Below are positions 19,888-29,591 of a DNA stretch of 64,000 nucleotides, in pieces (position 1 is the stretch's first letter; each line of letters opens with the position of its first letter). Where the stretch lies: NCBI GenBank assembly GCA_965203215.1, contig CBDBBY010000001.1, forward strand, positions 3,038,001-3,102,000. The letters run 5' to 3'. Source of the DNA: CBDBBY01 sp965203215 (GTDB lineage: Bacteria; Pseudomonadota; Alphaproteobacteria; Rhodobacterales; Rhodobacteraceae). The notes under the pieces were generated by a model. That model did not search any database and was not told the origin of the DNA. It saw only the letters and a program-made list of their open reading frames with translations. The position numbers were made by a program, and so were the translations under genes.

Positions 19888-22554
19888 TTGAACAGAGACG
19901 GTTCGGTCAGTCCGATGATGTCCCAGTATCTCGAGATCAAGGAGGAGCACGAAGGCGCTCTTCTATTCTATCGCATGGGCGATTTCTACGAGATGTTCTT
20001 CGACGATGCCGTCGCTGCGTCCGAAGCATTGGGCATTGCGTTGACGAAGCGCGGACGGACGAAAGGCGGGGATATACCGATGTGCGGCGTTCCCGTCCAT
20101 TCCGCGTCGGGCTACTTGAACCAATTGATCAAGAAGGGATTCAGGGTAGCGGTTTGCGAACAGACCGAAGACCCCGCCGAGGCGCGGAAACGCGGTTCGA
20201 CTGCGGTCGTAGCCCGAGAGGTCGTTCGGGTCATCACGCCCGGAACTCTGACCGAAGAGACGCTGCTGGATGCTCGGCATCACAATTATTTGGCGGCGGT
20301 TTCCATCGTGCGGGACGAGTCGGCCTTGGCATGGGCGGATATTTCCTCCGGCGCGCTGAGCGTGATTCCTTGTCCGATGGTGAAACTCGGGCCGCAGATC
20401 GCCCGGACCGCGCCGACGGAACTGCTGGTATCGGAATCCAATCTCGACCGGCTTGAAAGGATGCTGCCGGAGATCGAGGCGTCATTGACTCCGTTGGCGC
20501 CGGTGAATTTCGACAGTTCAGCGGCTGAAAGAAAGCTGAACGACCTGTTCGGCGTCTTCGCCTTGGACGGTTTCGGCAGCTTCGGCCGCGCGGAGGTCTC
20601 GTCGCTCGGAGCAATCGTCGCTTATCTTGAACTTACGCAAAAAGGCAAGCTGCCCGGCTTGCGGCCTCCCGTCCGCGAACAAGTCGCTGACACCCTTCAA
20701 ATCGACGCGGCGACAAGGCGGAATTTGGAGATCAGCAAGGATTTCAGCGGCGGCCGCGAAAACTCCTTGATCACGGCGATCGATCAGACCCTTACCGCCG
20801 GAGGCGCACGGCTTATGGAAGGGCGGATCTCCGCGCCGTCGACGAGCCTGACCGAAATTGCCGCGCGCCACGACGCGATCGGGCATTTCGTCTCAGCGAC
20901 TGAAACCAGGGATGCGGTCCGCAACCTGCTTCGCGGGCTGCCCGACATCGAACGCGCACTTTCCAGATTGTGTTTGGAACGCGGAGGGCCGCGGGACGCC
21001 GCAGCCGTCAGCGAGGGACTTGTGCTGGCTGATGCGATACGTGAACGGCAGATGTCGGAAGACCTGCCCGGCGCCTTGAAAGCCGACAATGACTATTCGA
21101 CCGAGCTGGACGGTCTGAAACAGCGTCTCCAAGCTGCGATCGAGAAAAATCCGCCTTTGTCGGTTCGCGACGGAAACTACATCCGCGACGGTTTCGACTC
21201 CGAGCTGGACGAGAACCGCCGCCTGCGCGATCAGGCCCGCAGCGTCGTTGCGGAACTGCAGGCCGAATACGTCGAGGAGACGGGCATTCAGCCCTTGAAG
21301 ATGAAGTTCAACAACGTCTTGGGGTATTTCGTGGAAGTTCCGACAGGCCACTCGTCGAAGCTCCTCGCACAACCGTTCTCCCAAACTTTCATTCACCGGC
21401 AGACGACTGCGAACGCCGCGAGGTTCACGACGAATCGGCTGTCGGAACTGGAATCCCGCATACTCGGCGCCGGCGCTCGCGCGGACGAGATCGAAAAACG
21501 AATTTTCGAAGGCATGCGCGCTCGCATCGCCGAAGCGGCGACGGCGATCAGTTCGGTCGCAAGCTGGCTTGCCGAGGTCGACTTGTCCGCTGCGTTCGCG
21601 GAACTGGCGGCGACCCGCGACTGGTGCCGGCCGGAAATGAACGATCTGGGCGCATTGGAGATATCCGGCGGTCGGCATCCCGTGGTCGAACAAGCACTGG
21701 CGAGGACGAACGGTCAGCCGTTCATCGCCAATGACTGCGTTCTGGACGGCCCTTCGGGCGGCGGCCCGAGAGTTCAGCTCCTCACCGGCCCCAACATGTC
21801 CGGGAAATCCACATATTTGAGGCAGAACGCGCTTATTGCGCTGCTGGCCCAATCCGGTTCGTTCGTGCCCGCGGCGTCAGCCCGGATCGGCATTGCCTCG
21901 CAACTGTTCTCCAGAGTAGGCGCAGCCGACGAGCTTGCACGCGGGCGTTCCACATTCATGGTCGAAATGGTTGAAACGGCGGCGATATTGAACCAAGCCG
22001 ACAGCGGAGCGCTCGTGATTCTGGACGAGATCGGACGCGGAACCGCCACATACGACGGGCTTTCATTGGCGTGGGCGACTCTTGAGCATCTGCATGACGT
22101 GAATCGCTGCAGAGCTCTGTTCGCGACGCATTACCACGAACTCGCCATGCTTTCGGACCGCCTCGACAAACTTGTAAACGCGAATGTCGCCGTCAGGGAA
22201 TGGGAGAACGACGTGATCTTCTTGCACGAGGTTCGGCCCGGAGCCGCCGATCGATCCTACGGCGTGCAGGTGGCGAAGCTGGCCGGCATTCCCGCGTCGG
22301 TCGTCGCGAGAGCGCGCGAAATCCTGGACCGCCTGGAAAGCAGCGAACTCGGAGGCAGCAGTCGAACCGCAAATCTGCTGGACGAGCTTCCGCTGTTTTC
22401 GTCGGATACGGGAATGGAGCGGGAGCTTGGACCAACCGAATCTGAAATTGAAAAGCGACTGAAAGCGGTCAACCCCGACGATCTGACGCCGCGCGAGGCT
22501 CTGGCGCTAATCTACGAGCTTGCCGCCGCTATCGAAAGCGGCTCGGGAGGTTGA
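19888..22554 (+). CDS. mutS: DNA mismatch repair protein MutS
   Basis: The 888-residue protein is a full-length MutS, which recognises mismatches and starts repair. The mismatch-contact motif is in RMGDFYEMFFDDA near residue 30. The connector, lever and clamp regions follow. The ATPase has Walker A (GPNMSGKST) near residue 633, Walker B (VILDEIGRGTATYDG) and the FATHYHEL segment. The start is a TTG preceded five bases upstream by a very strong AAAGGAGG, which fixes it. It stands alone, divergent from the ProX importer. Confidence 0.97.
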   Translation: MNRDGSVSPMMSQYLEIKEEHEGALLFYRMGDFYEMFFDDAVAASEALGIALTKRGRTKGGDIPMCGVPVHSASGYLNQLIKKGFRVAVCEQTEDPAEARKRGSTAVVAREVVRVITPGTLTEETLLDARHHNYLAAVSIVRDESALAWADISSGALSVIPCPMVKLGPQIARTAPTELLVSESNLDRLERMLPEIEASLTPLAPVNFDSSAAERKLNDLFGVFALDGFGSFGRAEVSSLGAIVAYLELTQKGKLPGLRPPVREQVADTLQIDAATRRNLEISKDFSGGRENSLITAIDQTLTAGGARLMEGRISAPSTSLTEIAARHDAIGHFVSATETRDAVRNLLRGLPDIERALSRLCLERGGPRDAAAVSEGLVLADAIRERQMSEDLPGALKADNDYSTELDGLKQRLQAAIEKNPPLSVRDGNYIRDGFDSELDENRRLRDQARSVVAELQAEYVEETGIQPLKMKFNNVLGYFVEVPTGHSSKLLAQPFSQTFIHRQTTANAARFTTNRLSELESRILGAGARADEIEKRIFEGMRARIAEAATAISSVASWLAEVDLSAAFAELAATRDWCRPEMNDLGALEISGGRHPVVEQALARTNGQPFIANDCVLDGPSGGGPRVQLLTGPNMSGKSTYLRQNALIALLAQSGSFVPAASARIGIASQLFSRVGAADELARGRSTFMVEMVETAAILNQADSGALVILDEIGRGTATYDGLSLAWATLEHLHDVNRCRALFATHYHELAMLSDRLDKLVNANVAVREWENDVIFLHEVRPGAADRSYGVQVAKLAGIPASVVARAREILDRLESSELGGSSRTANLLDELPLFSSDTGMERELGPTESEIEKRLKAVNPDDLTPREALALIYELAAAIESGSGG

Positions 22555-23305
22555 TGCGGCTCGTACGATCAAATTGAGCCGCTCCGAGGGTTCCAGAGAT
22601 CATTTTGTTCAATACCCTACCTGCTTTTTCAAGTTCTTTCCGTTTATTTTCGAATCGCACTCCATTTCGTTCGGCAACCGGTGGCATATGGCCCACGCAA
22701 CCGCTCATTATGTCGTTCGATTACCTCCACCTGAAGGCTTCCATCCGACCAAGCCTGTTCAAGAAAAACAGGGGTGAAATCCGTCGCAAGTGAATTGTTG
22801 CCAATGCAGCCCGCAACCCTCGGGGCAGTTCATTTCTATCGGCAAAGCAAAAAATCGAAGATGGCTTATTGCTTTGAGTCCGCAGCCACAAGATGTTGAT
22901 TCCCGCCGGAGCAGGGCTTTCGGCTCGAAAATTCGGTTGGAATTGATCGGAGTTCGACCGTTTCGCCCGGCTCGGCGCGAATTAGAAGGATCCGCTGCCC
23001 CGCGTCAAGGCGCAATAGCATCAATGGGTGAACTCAGACAGCGCCGAGCACACAAAATGTAGACTCTGCGGATACAAGTAAACAAGCCATAATCGAAGAT
23101 AATAAGACACTCGGTTTTGACTTATTTCATAAAATCATGAAATAGTGGAATTTGAACGAAGCGCGCCGCGTCGAACAAGGACACCGTTCATGGAAAGAAC
23201 AGACGAGGAGTTCATCGGACGTCGCAACGACCGAAGGCGCAATTGAGTTCATGCTGCGGAAGAATTTAAGGAGACCTGTTCCCTCGTGGATAAGGAAAAA
23301 TATTG
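22555..23305. other. 750-base intergenic region after mutS
   Basis: No convincing gene. GCGGCTC at 22556-22562 and GAGCCGC at 22576-22582 could form a weak stem after mutS without a T-run. Base composition becomes more A+T-rich toward the AAA ATPase gene, marking the edge of an accessory segment. Short ORFs (for example 22790-23062) have no family-like sequence. Confidence 0.4.
23117..23144 (+). promoter_or_regulatory. palindromic operator-like site upstream of the AAA ATPase
   Basis: TATTTCAT at 23123-23130 and ATGAAATA at 23137-23144 are exact inverted repeats separated by AAAATC. TTGACT at 23117 just before them could be a -35, though no good -10 follows at the usual distance. It lies about 160 bases before the ATPase start. 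Confidence 0.35.
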
Positions 23306-24340
23306 ATGGCTCGGAGTGATTTGCTCGTAAGCTTGGTGAAAGCCGGAGCCTCCGGCGACCATCGGCTGATGCAAGCTACAGTCGAAGCAATCATTGCCGA
23401 GGAACGGTCCAAGCAACACACCGTCCTCGCTGACAAGCTTGCCAAAGCTATGAACGGCATGGGAAATGGCGTGCGCCATATCAAATCGATACCAAATGAG
23501 TCCGTGCATCGCGGTCGTGATTTCATTGCCGAAATCCAACCGCAGAGAAGGCGTGAGGAACTCGTTTTGCCAGACTCGGTTCGAACAGCCTGTCTCCAAC
23601 TGATCGAAGAACACCATCGCGCCGACCTGCTGCGCTCTTACAGCTTGGAGCCTCGGCATCGTGTTCTCTTGATAGGCCCTCCCGGCAACGGCAAAACCAC
23701 TCTAGCTGAAGGCGTTGCGGAAACTTTGGCCTTGCCGTTATTTGTCGTACGTTATGAGCTCATGATGGGCAAATATCTCGGCGAAACTGCCGGACGTCTG
23801 AAGCGACTGTTCGATTATGCTCGAACGAGGCCTTGCGTCTTGTTTTTTGACGAATTCGACGTGCTCGGAAAAGAACGCGGGGACATTCACGAAACTGGCG
23901 AAATAAAGCGCGTGGTTTCAAGCCTTTTGCTCCAGATCGATGATCTCCCAAGCTACACTGTCGTCATGGCTGCAACGAACCACTCGGAGTTGCTGGACCG
24001 CGCTGTATGGCGGCGATTTCAAATTCGTTTGGAATTGCCGAAGCCCACGCGAAAACAAATGGCTGCCTTCATCGCGACCCACCTCGCTCGTCTCGACGGA
24101 CCGGCGGGACTTAAAGCGGAAACTTTAGCCAAGCGGCTAGGACCAATAAGCTATGGTGAGGCTGAACAATTCTGCATTGACCTGTTGCGTCGACAGGTGC
24201 TCTTGATGGGTGAACGGCCGCTGAAAGCAGTTGTTCGCGAGCAACTCAGTCTCTGGGCTGCTCGCGGGAATTCGCCTCAACTGCAAGAGGAATTGCAATG
24301 CCGTGCAGATACGCCCGCTTCCGAAATTTTCAGCACTTGA
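23306..24340 (+). CDS. AAA-family ATPase (FtsH/Vps4-like core)
   Basis: The 344-residue protein has a helical N-terminal region and a single AAA module: Walker A (LLIGPPGNGKTTLAEG) near residue 125, the pore-loop region YELMMGKYLGET, Walker B (VLFFDEFDVLG), sensor 1 (VVMAATNHSELLD) and an arginine-finger region (RAVWRRF). The start ATG has AAGGAA about 8 bases upstream; a TTG codon lies just before it. ATPases of this kind are often encoded next to a subtilisin-like S8 peptidase; none is present here, only a short overlapping ORF. Codon use and lower G+C resemble the neighbouring restriction-modification genes. Confidence 0.85.
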   Translation: MARSDLLVSLVKAGASGDHRLMQATVEAIIAEERSKQHTVLADKLAKAMNGMGNGVRHIKSIPNESVHRGRDFIAEIQPQRRREELVLPDSVRTACLQLIEEHHRADLLRSYSLEPRHRVLLIGPPGNGKTTLAEGVAETLALPLFVVRYELMMGKYLGETAGRLKRLFDYARTRPCVLFFDEFDVLGKERGDIHETGEIKRVVSSLLLQIDDLPSYTVVMAATNHSELLDRAVWRRFQIRLELPKPTRKQMAAFIATHLARLDGPAGLKAETLAKRLGPISYGEAEQFCIDLLRRQVLLMGERPLKAVVREQLSLWAARGNSPQLQEELQCRADTPASEIFST

Positions 24341-24441
24341 GCCCATTGAGTCGCCGAGGTAGGCCGAAGCTGACAAAACCGAGCATCGCCGTCGAGGCAT
24401 GCGGATTGAACCCCGTTTGCGTTCAAACAAACTTCCTTTGA
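24298..24441 (+). CDS. 47-residue ORF overlapping the AAA gene, possible remnant of a peptidase partner
   Basis: An ATG at 24298, preceded by AGAGGA at a good distance, opens a 47-codon ORF that overlaps the last 43 bases of the ATPase gene. The product begins MPCRYARFRNFQHLSPLSRR and is basic. The N-termini of S8 peptidases paired with such ATPases often start in a loosely similar way, so this may be what remains after the rest was lost. The similarity is weak and the ORF could also be chance. Confidence 0.3.
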   Translation: MPCRYARFRNFQHLSPLSRRGRPKLTKPSIAVEACGLNPVCVQTNFL

Positions 24442-24679
24442 AATTCTGGAATCTGGATTTCGCCGTTGGATCCTTTCTGTCGCGATACTTCCACAGTGCA
24501 ATCAGCTGGATATGCGGACATTCGGCGGTGAGCCTTAAGTATTGATTTCCTCCAACTCAAATCCTTCATTGTCTTCGCATTTCGACATGGCGCATTCCTA
24601 ATTTCGTTATCCACCTGCGGATCGGTGCAACTGAACAATTCCACTTTCCGACAATTTTGAAAACAGCGGGGAAAAGCTT

Positions 24680-25468
24680 TCAGTCACGATAGTCGATGAC
24701 CGCGTCTCGCTTAAGCTCTCGAGCGGGAACCAGCCGATAATGCGCTTCTTTAACCACTTCAATCTCATCATCTCGCAGGCTCAGTTCAAAAAGCGCTACA
24801 ATTTGCTCGCTCAAGGGCTGCGCGGCGATCGCCCTGCATCGGAAACCAGGAAACTTCTCTTTGACGAATAAGATATCTTGGGTCACCTGAACGATTCCCA
24901 CCTGATCATTTGCGCGTTTGGCTTGTACGGGAATCACATAATGGCAACCGTGCTTGTCAAGGCCGACATAAAGTTCGTCGATTTCGATCTGCCCGATTTC
25001 TTTGACAGTTGTGCGAAGATGGTTCTGCAGACTGTAAGTCGTAAGGCCCAAAAATGTGTCTATCAATCGGTTGTAGCGCACGTTAGCCAACAGTGCCTGC
25101 TCATCGTCGAGCGCGTATGCGCGGATCAATTCGGGCGTCGCGTCGGGGAGATCAATAATTGGCAAGTCTTCGTTCGGTACGACGCGACTGATTTTGACCA
25201 AGCGGAACTGATATTTCGAATGCCCTGCACCCTCAATAATCCATTCAAGTCCGTCTGGTTGCGTGGCGAGTATGGAATCAGGCAGCTTGCGGCGATACCG
25301 GAAGGAATATGGCAGATCTCCAACATTTTTAGGAGGATCAAGGTTCAATGCAGCAGCTTTCTCGATAATCTCTTCACGAGCGAAAACAAAACTATCTTCG
25401 CCTTCGTGCCAATGGTCTTCAAAGATACGCGCGATGATTTCTTGATAAAGGGTGGGTTTCTTTGACAT
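24680..25468 (-). CDS. putative type II restriction endonuclease
   Basis: The 262-residue protein is encoded directly after a cytosine-5 methylase gene, with start and stop overlapping (TGATG), so I take the ATG at 25468. It contains a PD-(D/E)xK-like core: EIDELYVGLDKHGCHYVIPVQAKR, in which the usual ExK is QAK, then VGIVQVTQDILF. A glutamine at that position is known in a few restriction enzymes. The protein would cut at the site protected by the neighbouring methylase. The recognition sequence cannot be read from the protein. Confidence 0.72.
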   Translation of the reverse strand: MSKKPTLYQEIIARIFEDHWHEGEDSFVFAREEIIEKAAALNLDPPKNVGDLPYSFRYRRKLPDSILATQPDGLEWIIEGAGHSKYQFRLVKISRVVPNEDLPIIDLPDATPELIRAYALDDEQALLANVRYNRLIDTFLGLTTYSLQNHLRTTVKEIGQIEIDELYVGLDKHGCHYVIPVQAKRANDQVGIVQVTQDILFVKEKFPGFRCRAIAAQPLSEQIVALFELSLRDDEIEVVKEAHYRLVPARELKRDAVIDYRD

Positions 25469-26802
25469 CACGCCATGCCCATGGCTTCGAGCTCAGCTTC
25501 GATTTCTTCCTGCTTTCGTTTCTTTGCGTGGCTCTTTCGGTCGCGTCTGTTCGGCGGCGGCGCAATGCCGAAACGCGCCGAGGCTTGACAAACGGAGAGC
25601 GTCAGGAGCGCTGGATCGCCCAGTGACAGCGTTTCCTCCGGTTTGCTCGGCTCGATGCCGAGAGCTTCAATCACTTTGCTCGCGATAGCTCGGGCCAAGG
25701 GAGGGGGCACAGCATTCCCAATTTGGCGAGCGCCATGCCACTTGGTCGCGTGAAATCGAAACCAATCCGGGAACCCGTGCAAGCGGGCCATTTCCCGCAC
25801 AGTAATGCACCTTGCATGGCGATAATGAATCGGGCGCGGACTGGTGAAGGCTCCTCTCGTGCCGTCCGTTCCGGCCCGCAGCGTGTTCGAAACGCCGCCA
25901 GGCGAAAGCTTAAAGAATCGGCTGATCGGCTCTACGCTGCCTTCTTCGGTTCTCCGAAAGCGCCGCCGCGAAATTCCAGTATGGTCTGTGCGCGCGCTCG
26001 AGGTGAGCAAGCCAGGCTCCCACTCTCGCAAGTAACCGAAGTGCCATGCGTCTTTTCCTTGGCAACGGAGCGCGGCCGCATAACCGGATGCCTTCCCGAA
26101 ACGGGATGTCTTGACCGCGTCGCTTGCTTTCAAGGTTGCAAATGTATCGGCATCCGGCAGGTCGCCGATTGCCTCGGCGCATGACGGACCGAACTCCAGA
26201 TCAACAAAATGCTTGGGACGGCCGGCTATGTTGGTTGTCGGATCCGGATAATCCGGAAGCGCCCCGCCTTTTTTCACGCCTATCAAGATAAAACGCTCGC
26301 GAGATTGCGGCGTTCCGAAGTGCGCGGCGTTAAGGACCTGCCATGGCAACCGGCACTCGTAGCCGACTCTGTCAAAAGCTTGCACCAGCTCTCTCAGGAA
26401 TCCTATGTGTTTGCCGACCGTGAGGCCCTTTACGTTTTCGAAGACGAAGCTCTGCGCATCAAGCTCGTGAACCAAGCGCACAAAGTCTAAAACGAGGGTG
26501 TTGCGAGGATCGTCAAAAGCTCTTTGGCCAATCAAGGAAAAGCCTTGGCAGGGCGCACCGCCGAAGACGCAATCGATCGCAATGCCGCCTAGTCCCGCGC
26601 GCCGTTTGATCTCGTCGCCGGTCAGCTTTTCCACCGATGCGGGGATTACGGTCGCATCGGGAAAATTGTACTCATGCGCGGCGCAATGCACCGGATCAAT
26701 CTCGACGGCAGTCTTTACATCGAATCCTGCTTGCTCAAAGCCGAGGCTTAGCCCTCCCGCTCCTGCAAATAGATCAATGCCAATCGGTCTCATGCTGCTC
26801 AT
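25468..26802 (-). CDS. DNA (cytosine-5) methyltransferase of a type II restriction-modification system
   Basis: The 444-residue product has the ordered C5-methylase motifs: I (IDLFAGAGGLSLGFE), IV with catalytic cysteine (GGAPCQGFS), VI (FVFENVKGL), VIII (GTPQSRERF), IX-X region and GNAVPPPLA. The target-recognition region lies between VIII and IX. A basic C-terminal tail (NRRDRKSHAKKRKQEE) extends beyond motif X. It is the first gene of a two-gene unit with the endonuclease. The pair lies in a segment with lower G+C than mutS or grpE on either side, consistent with horizontal transfer. Confidence 0.93.
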   Translation of the reverse strand: MSSMRPIGIDLFAGAGGLSLGFEQAGFDVKTAVEIDPVHCAAHEYNFPDATVIPASVEKLTGDEIKRRAGLGGIAIDCVFGGAPCQGFSLIGQRAFDDPRNTLVLDFVRLVHELDAQSFVFENVKGLTVGKHIGFLRELVQAFDRVGYECRLPWQVLNAAHFGTPQSRERFILIGVKKGGALPDYPDPTTNIAGRPKHFVDLEFGPSCAEAIGDLPDADTFATLKASDAVKTSRFGKASGYAAALRCQGKDAWHFGYLREWEPGLLTSSARTDHTGISRRRFRRTEEGSVEPISRFFKLSPGGVSNTLRAGTDGTRGAFTSPRPIHYRHARCITVREMARLHGFPDWFRFHATKWHGARQIGNAVPPPLARAIASKVIEALGIEPSKPEETLSLGDPALLTLSVCQASARFGIAPPPNRRDRKSHAKKRKQEEIEAELEAMGMA

Positions 26803-27386
26803 CCATGGAGGCTGCTCAAGAGATGGTTTACTCCAATTTCATTGCTTATCGCAATCGGGATGACGTGAAACCGTGATCAAGATAGCCCCCGGCGGCGGGC
26901 AGAATTGCGCCTCAGCTTGAAGCTGCCGCTTCCGCCAAGGCGAGGCGGAGGCAGCGCTCTAGACACAGGATCCGTCAACCGCGAAAAGATGGACGAACTT
27001 TGCAGGCCGCCTCCGGCGTAGCGGGAGTGGCTTTTGAAACAGCTCGATGTTTGCCCGGACCTCATCTTGAGCCTGCGACGGAAGCTGTTTGTCGAGCACG
27101 ACGATACCGCAGGGTTTTTTTGCTCCTATGGCAAATGACCGGCATTTAATCTTTGATTGGAGACGTCAGAGCGCCCGGCGCGGAATTGCTTCTTCGTTAT
27201 GCAAAATCGGTCGAAGCGAAGTTGTCCGACTGCCTGATCCGGTCGGCCAAAGACTCCTTATCGCTTGAACCGGTGCCGTTCCTCGCTGGGCGTTTCGCTT
27301 AGGCGCCGATCATCGGAGAACAGGAAAATTAACGAGCGCGATCAATAGACCGCGACCGGACGGGCAGGAGCGTGGCCGATGCTTCG
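26803..27386. other. 584-base intergenic region between the restriction-modification unit and grpE
   Basis: No gene recognised. An imperfect inverted repeat around 26917-26954 (GCTGCC...GGCAGC with CCGCC/GGCGG inside) and a TTTTTTT tract near 27115 are the only notable features. Short ORFs show no family resemblance. It probably holds the promoter of the methylase gene and debris at the island's edge. Confidence 0.4.
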
Positions 27387-28304
27387 TCATTTGCCTCCGT
27401 CGCCCATGTCGGCGACATCAATTTCGATTTCGCTGCCCGGCCCGTCCGCAGAAGCTTCCGGAGTGGGTTTGGACGCGGATTTCGGCCCGCCTTCGACCGC
27501 GACAGGCTTCGACGCACCTGTGGACACCATCACTTTGGCAGGGCGGAGCAGACGGTCGTGCAGCATGAAGCCTTCTTCAAAAACTTGGATTATCTTTCCC
27601 TTTTCCACGTCTTCCGACGGCGCGTTGATCATCGCCTCGTGGTAGTTCGGGTCGAAGTCCCCGCCTTGCTCCGGCGCAATCTGCTCAATCCCGTTCCGGG
27701 AAAGCGAATTCGTGAATTCGCGAAGCGTCAATTCAATTCCTTCGACCAAGGCGCCTGCGTTCTTTCTCTCCTCTTCGCCGACCACATCGAGGGCCCGCTT
27801 CAGCCCGTCGCGCACCGGAAGCACGTCGCGGGCGAGCCTCGTCGCGCCGTACTTGGACATTTCGGACTTTTCGCGTTCCGCTCTCTTCCGGACATTCTGC
27901 GCCTCGGCCAAGGCGCGCATCCACTGGTCTTTGTATTCGTTCGCTTGCGCCTTCAATTCATCGACGCTTTCCATTCCCAAAGCCGCGGCAAGCCGGTTCC
28001 ATCTCGCTATTATACCTTCAATCATGCTGTTGGCGCCCGGATTGCTCCCGTCCTTCACGGCTTCAAGCGATTTATCCATGCTTTCAGTCAATTCGCCCAA
28101 CGCCGAAGCGGCGCCGTCATCCAGCTCGTCTTGCGCGTCGTCCGCCGCATTTCCGTCCGGTGCTTCCGCGATTTCCGGCCCATCTTGCGGGACAGTTCCG
28201 TTCGCTTCCGGCTGCTCTTGACCGGCGGCGATCTCGGCTGCTTCCGGTCGATCATCGCTTGCAACTCCAGCTTCGGTCGTGTCCTGCTTCATGTTGTCCT
28301 GCAT
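27387..28304 (-). CDS. grpE: nucleotide exchange factor GrpE
   Basis: GrpE releases ADP from DnaK. The conserved part spans about residues 120-270: a long coiled-coil helix (NEYKDQWMRALAEAQNVRKRAEREK) and the C-terminal beta domain (FDPNYHEAMINAPSED, IIQVFEEGFMLHDRLLRPAKVMVS). The protein, about 305 residues, is longer than the usual 190-220 because of an acidic, low-complexity N-terminal extension and a polar tail. I start it at the ATG at 28304; ATG at 28292, preceded by CAGGAC, is equally possible. It follows hrcA by 20 bases on the same strand, the standard stress operon order. Confidence 0.95.
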   Translation of the reverse strand: MQDNMKQDTTEAGVASDDRPEAAEIAAGQEQPEANGTVPQDGPEIAEAPDGNAADDAQDELDDGAASALGELTESMDKSLEAVKDGSNPGANSMIEGIIARWNRLAAALGMESVDELKAQANEYKDQWMRALAEAQNVRKRAEREKSEMSKYGATRLARDVLPVRDGLKRALDVVGEEERKNAGALVEGIELTLREFTNSLSRNGIEQIAPEQGGDFDPNYHEAMINAPSEDVEKGKIIQVFEEGFMLHDRLLRPAKVMVSTGASKPVAVEGGPKSASKPTPEASADGPGSEIEIDVADMGDGGK

Positions 28305-28324
28305 GCCCAATGCGCCCCCAGACG

Positions 28325-29386
28325 CTATTTTTCCGATACCATTCGCCCGACGAGTTGCGCCGTGTAGTCTACGATCGGTACGATCCTGCCATAGTTCAGC
28401 CTTGTGGGACCGATCACGCCGAGCGCGCCGACGATCTTTCCTCCGGAGTCCATATAGGGCGAAATCACGAGAGATGAACCTGACAGCGAAAAAAGTTTGT
28501 TCTCCGAACCGATGAAGATCCTGACCCCTTCGCCCTGATCCACGAGCTCGAGGAACTCGACAATGTCCCTTTTCCGCTCCAGATCGTCGAACAGCACCCG
28601 CACCCGCTCGAAATCGCTGCTCGCCTCGGTTCCCTCAAGCAGGTTCGCGCGGCCCCTTACGATCAATCGCTCGTTGGGATCGCTTTTCGTTTCCCAAACC
28701 GCAAGCCCTTTTTCGACCAGCCGTTTCGCAATGCTGTCTATTTCGTTTCTACGCTGCTCGACCTCGCGCGTCGCCGTTTCCAGAAGCTCGGTGATCGTCC
28801 TTCCGTTGACGATCGCGTTGATGAAGTTCGCGGCCTCTCTCATCGCCGATGGAGTCTGGCCCGGCGGCGGCACGAAAAAACGGTTCTCGACACTCCCGTC
28901 CTCCATGACAAGCACGACGATGGCTCTGTCGGGCGCCAACGAAACGAATTCGACATGCTTGATCGGAGTTTCGCTCTTAGGAGTGAGAACGAGGCTGGCG
29001 CTTTTCGTCAATCTGGACAGGATCACGCCTACGCGGTCGAGAATCCCGGAGACCTCCGAGCCGCCGTGCGCAGCCGCCGATGCGATCCGCTGGCGATCCT
29101 CGTTCGGAACATCGGAAACTTCGAGAAGCTCATCGACGAACATCCGCAACCCGAGCTCGGTCGGCACCCGGCCGGCCGACGCGTGGGCGCTCTGCAGCAG
29201 GCCGAAATGCTCCAGATCCTGCATCGCATTGCGGATCGTCGCAGCCGACACCTTGGTTTCCATGTCCCTCGAAAGCGTTCGCGATCCGATCGGGGTGCCG
29301 TTCGAGAGATATGTTTCAACCAGAGTCTTGAAGACCTCCCTGTTGCGGTCGGTCAAATCGTCAAGAATGCGCGATTGCTCTTCCAT
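28325..29386 (-). CDS. hrcA: heat-inducible transcription repressor HrcA
   Basis: The 353-residue product is HrcA, which represses chaperone genes through CIRCE operators. The N-terminal winged helix includes GTPIGSRTLSRDMETKVSAATIRNAMQDLE and GLLQSAHASAGRVPTELGLR. The C-terminal half has FVSLAPDRAIVVLV, the NRFFVPPPGQ region and SSLVISPYMDSGGKIVGALGVIGPTRLNYGRIVPIVDY (a single family-typical stretch). I use the ATG at 29386, which matches family length; the upstream extension to 29479 lacks family character. No CIRCE element was seen in this window, so its targets (typically groESL) are probably elsewhere. Confidence 0.96.
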   Translation of the reverse strand: MEEQSRILDDLTDRNREVFKTLVETYLSNGTPIGSRTLSRDMETKVSAATIRNAMQDLEHFGLLQSAHASAGRVPTELGLRMFVDELLEVSDVPNEDRQRIASAAAHGGSEVSGILDRVGVILSRLTKSASLVLTPKSETPIKHVEFVSLAPDRAIVVLVMEDGSVENRFFVPPPGQTPSAMREAANFINAIVNGRTITELLETATREVEQRRNEIDSIAKRLVEKGLAVWETKSDPNERLIVRGRANLLEGTEASSDFERVRVLFDDLERKRDIVEFLELVDQGEGVRIFIGSENKLFSLSGSSLVISPYMDSGGKIVGALGVIGPTRLNYGRIVPIVDYTAQLVGRMVSEK

Positions 29387-29591
29387 TTGCACGCACGGTG
29401 GTTTGAAGCGGACAGCATAGCTATTGCCGTCCGCACCGGTAGTCAACGGCGGGCGAGTCGGCGGACGCCGGGATTTCAAGCGGAATTTTGCCCTTGCCGC
29501 GCGGCGTCAATGCCTTGCATCCGGCCGAAATCCTTTGATCTTGCCGGATGCTTGTCGTATGGAGCCGCCCGACACGCGGAAAGGAATCTGA

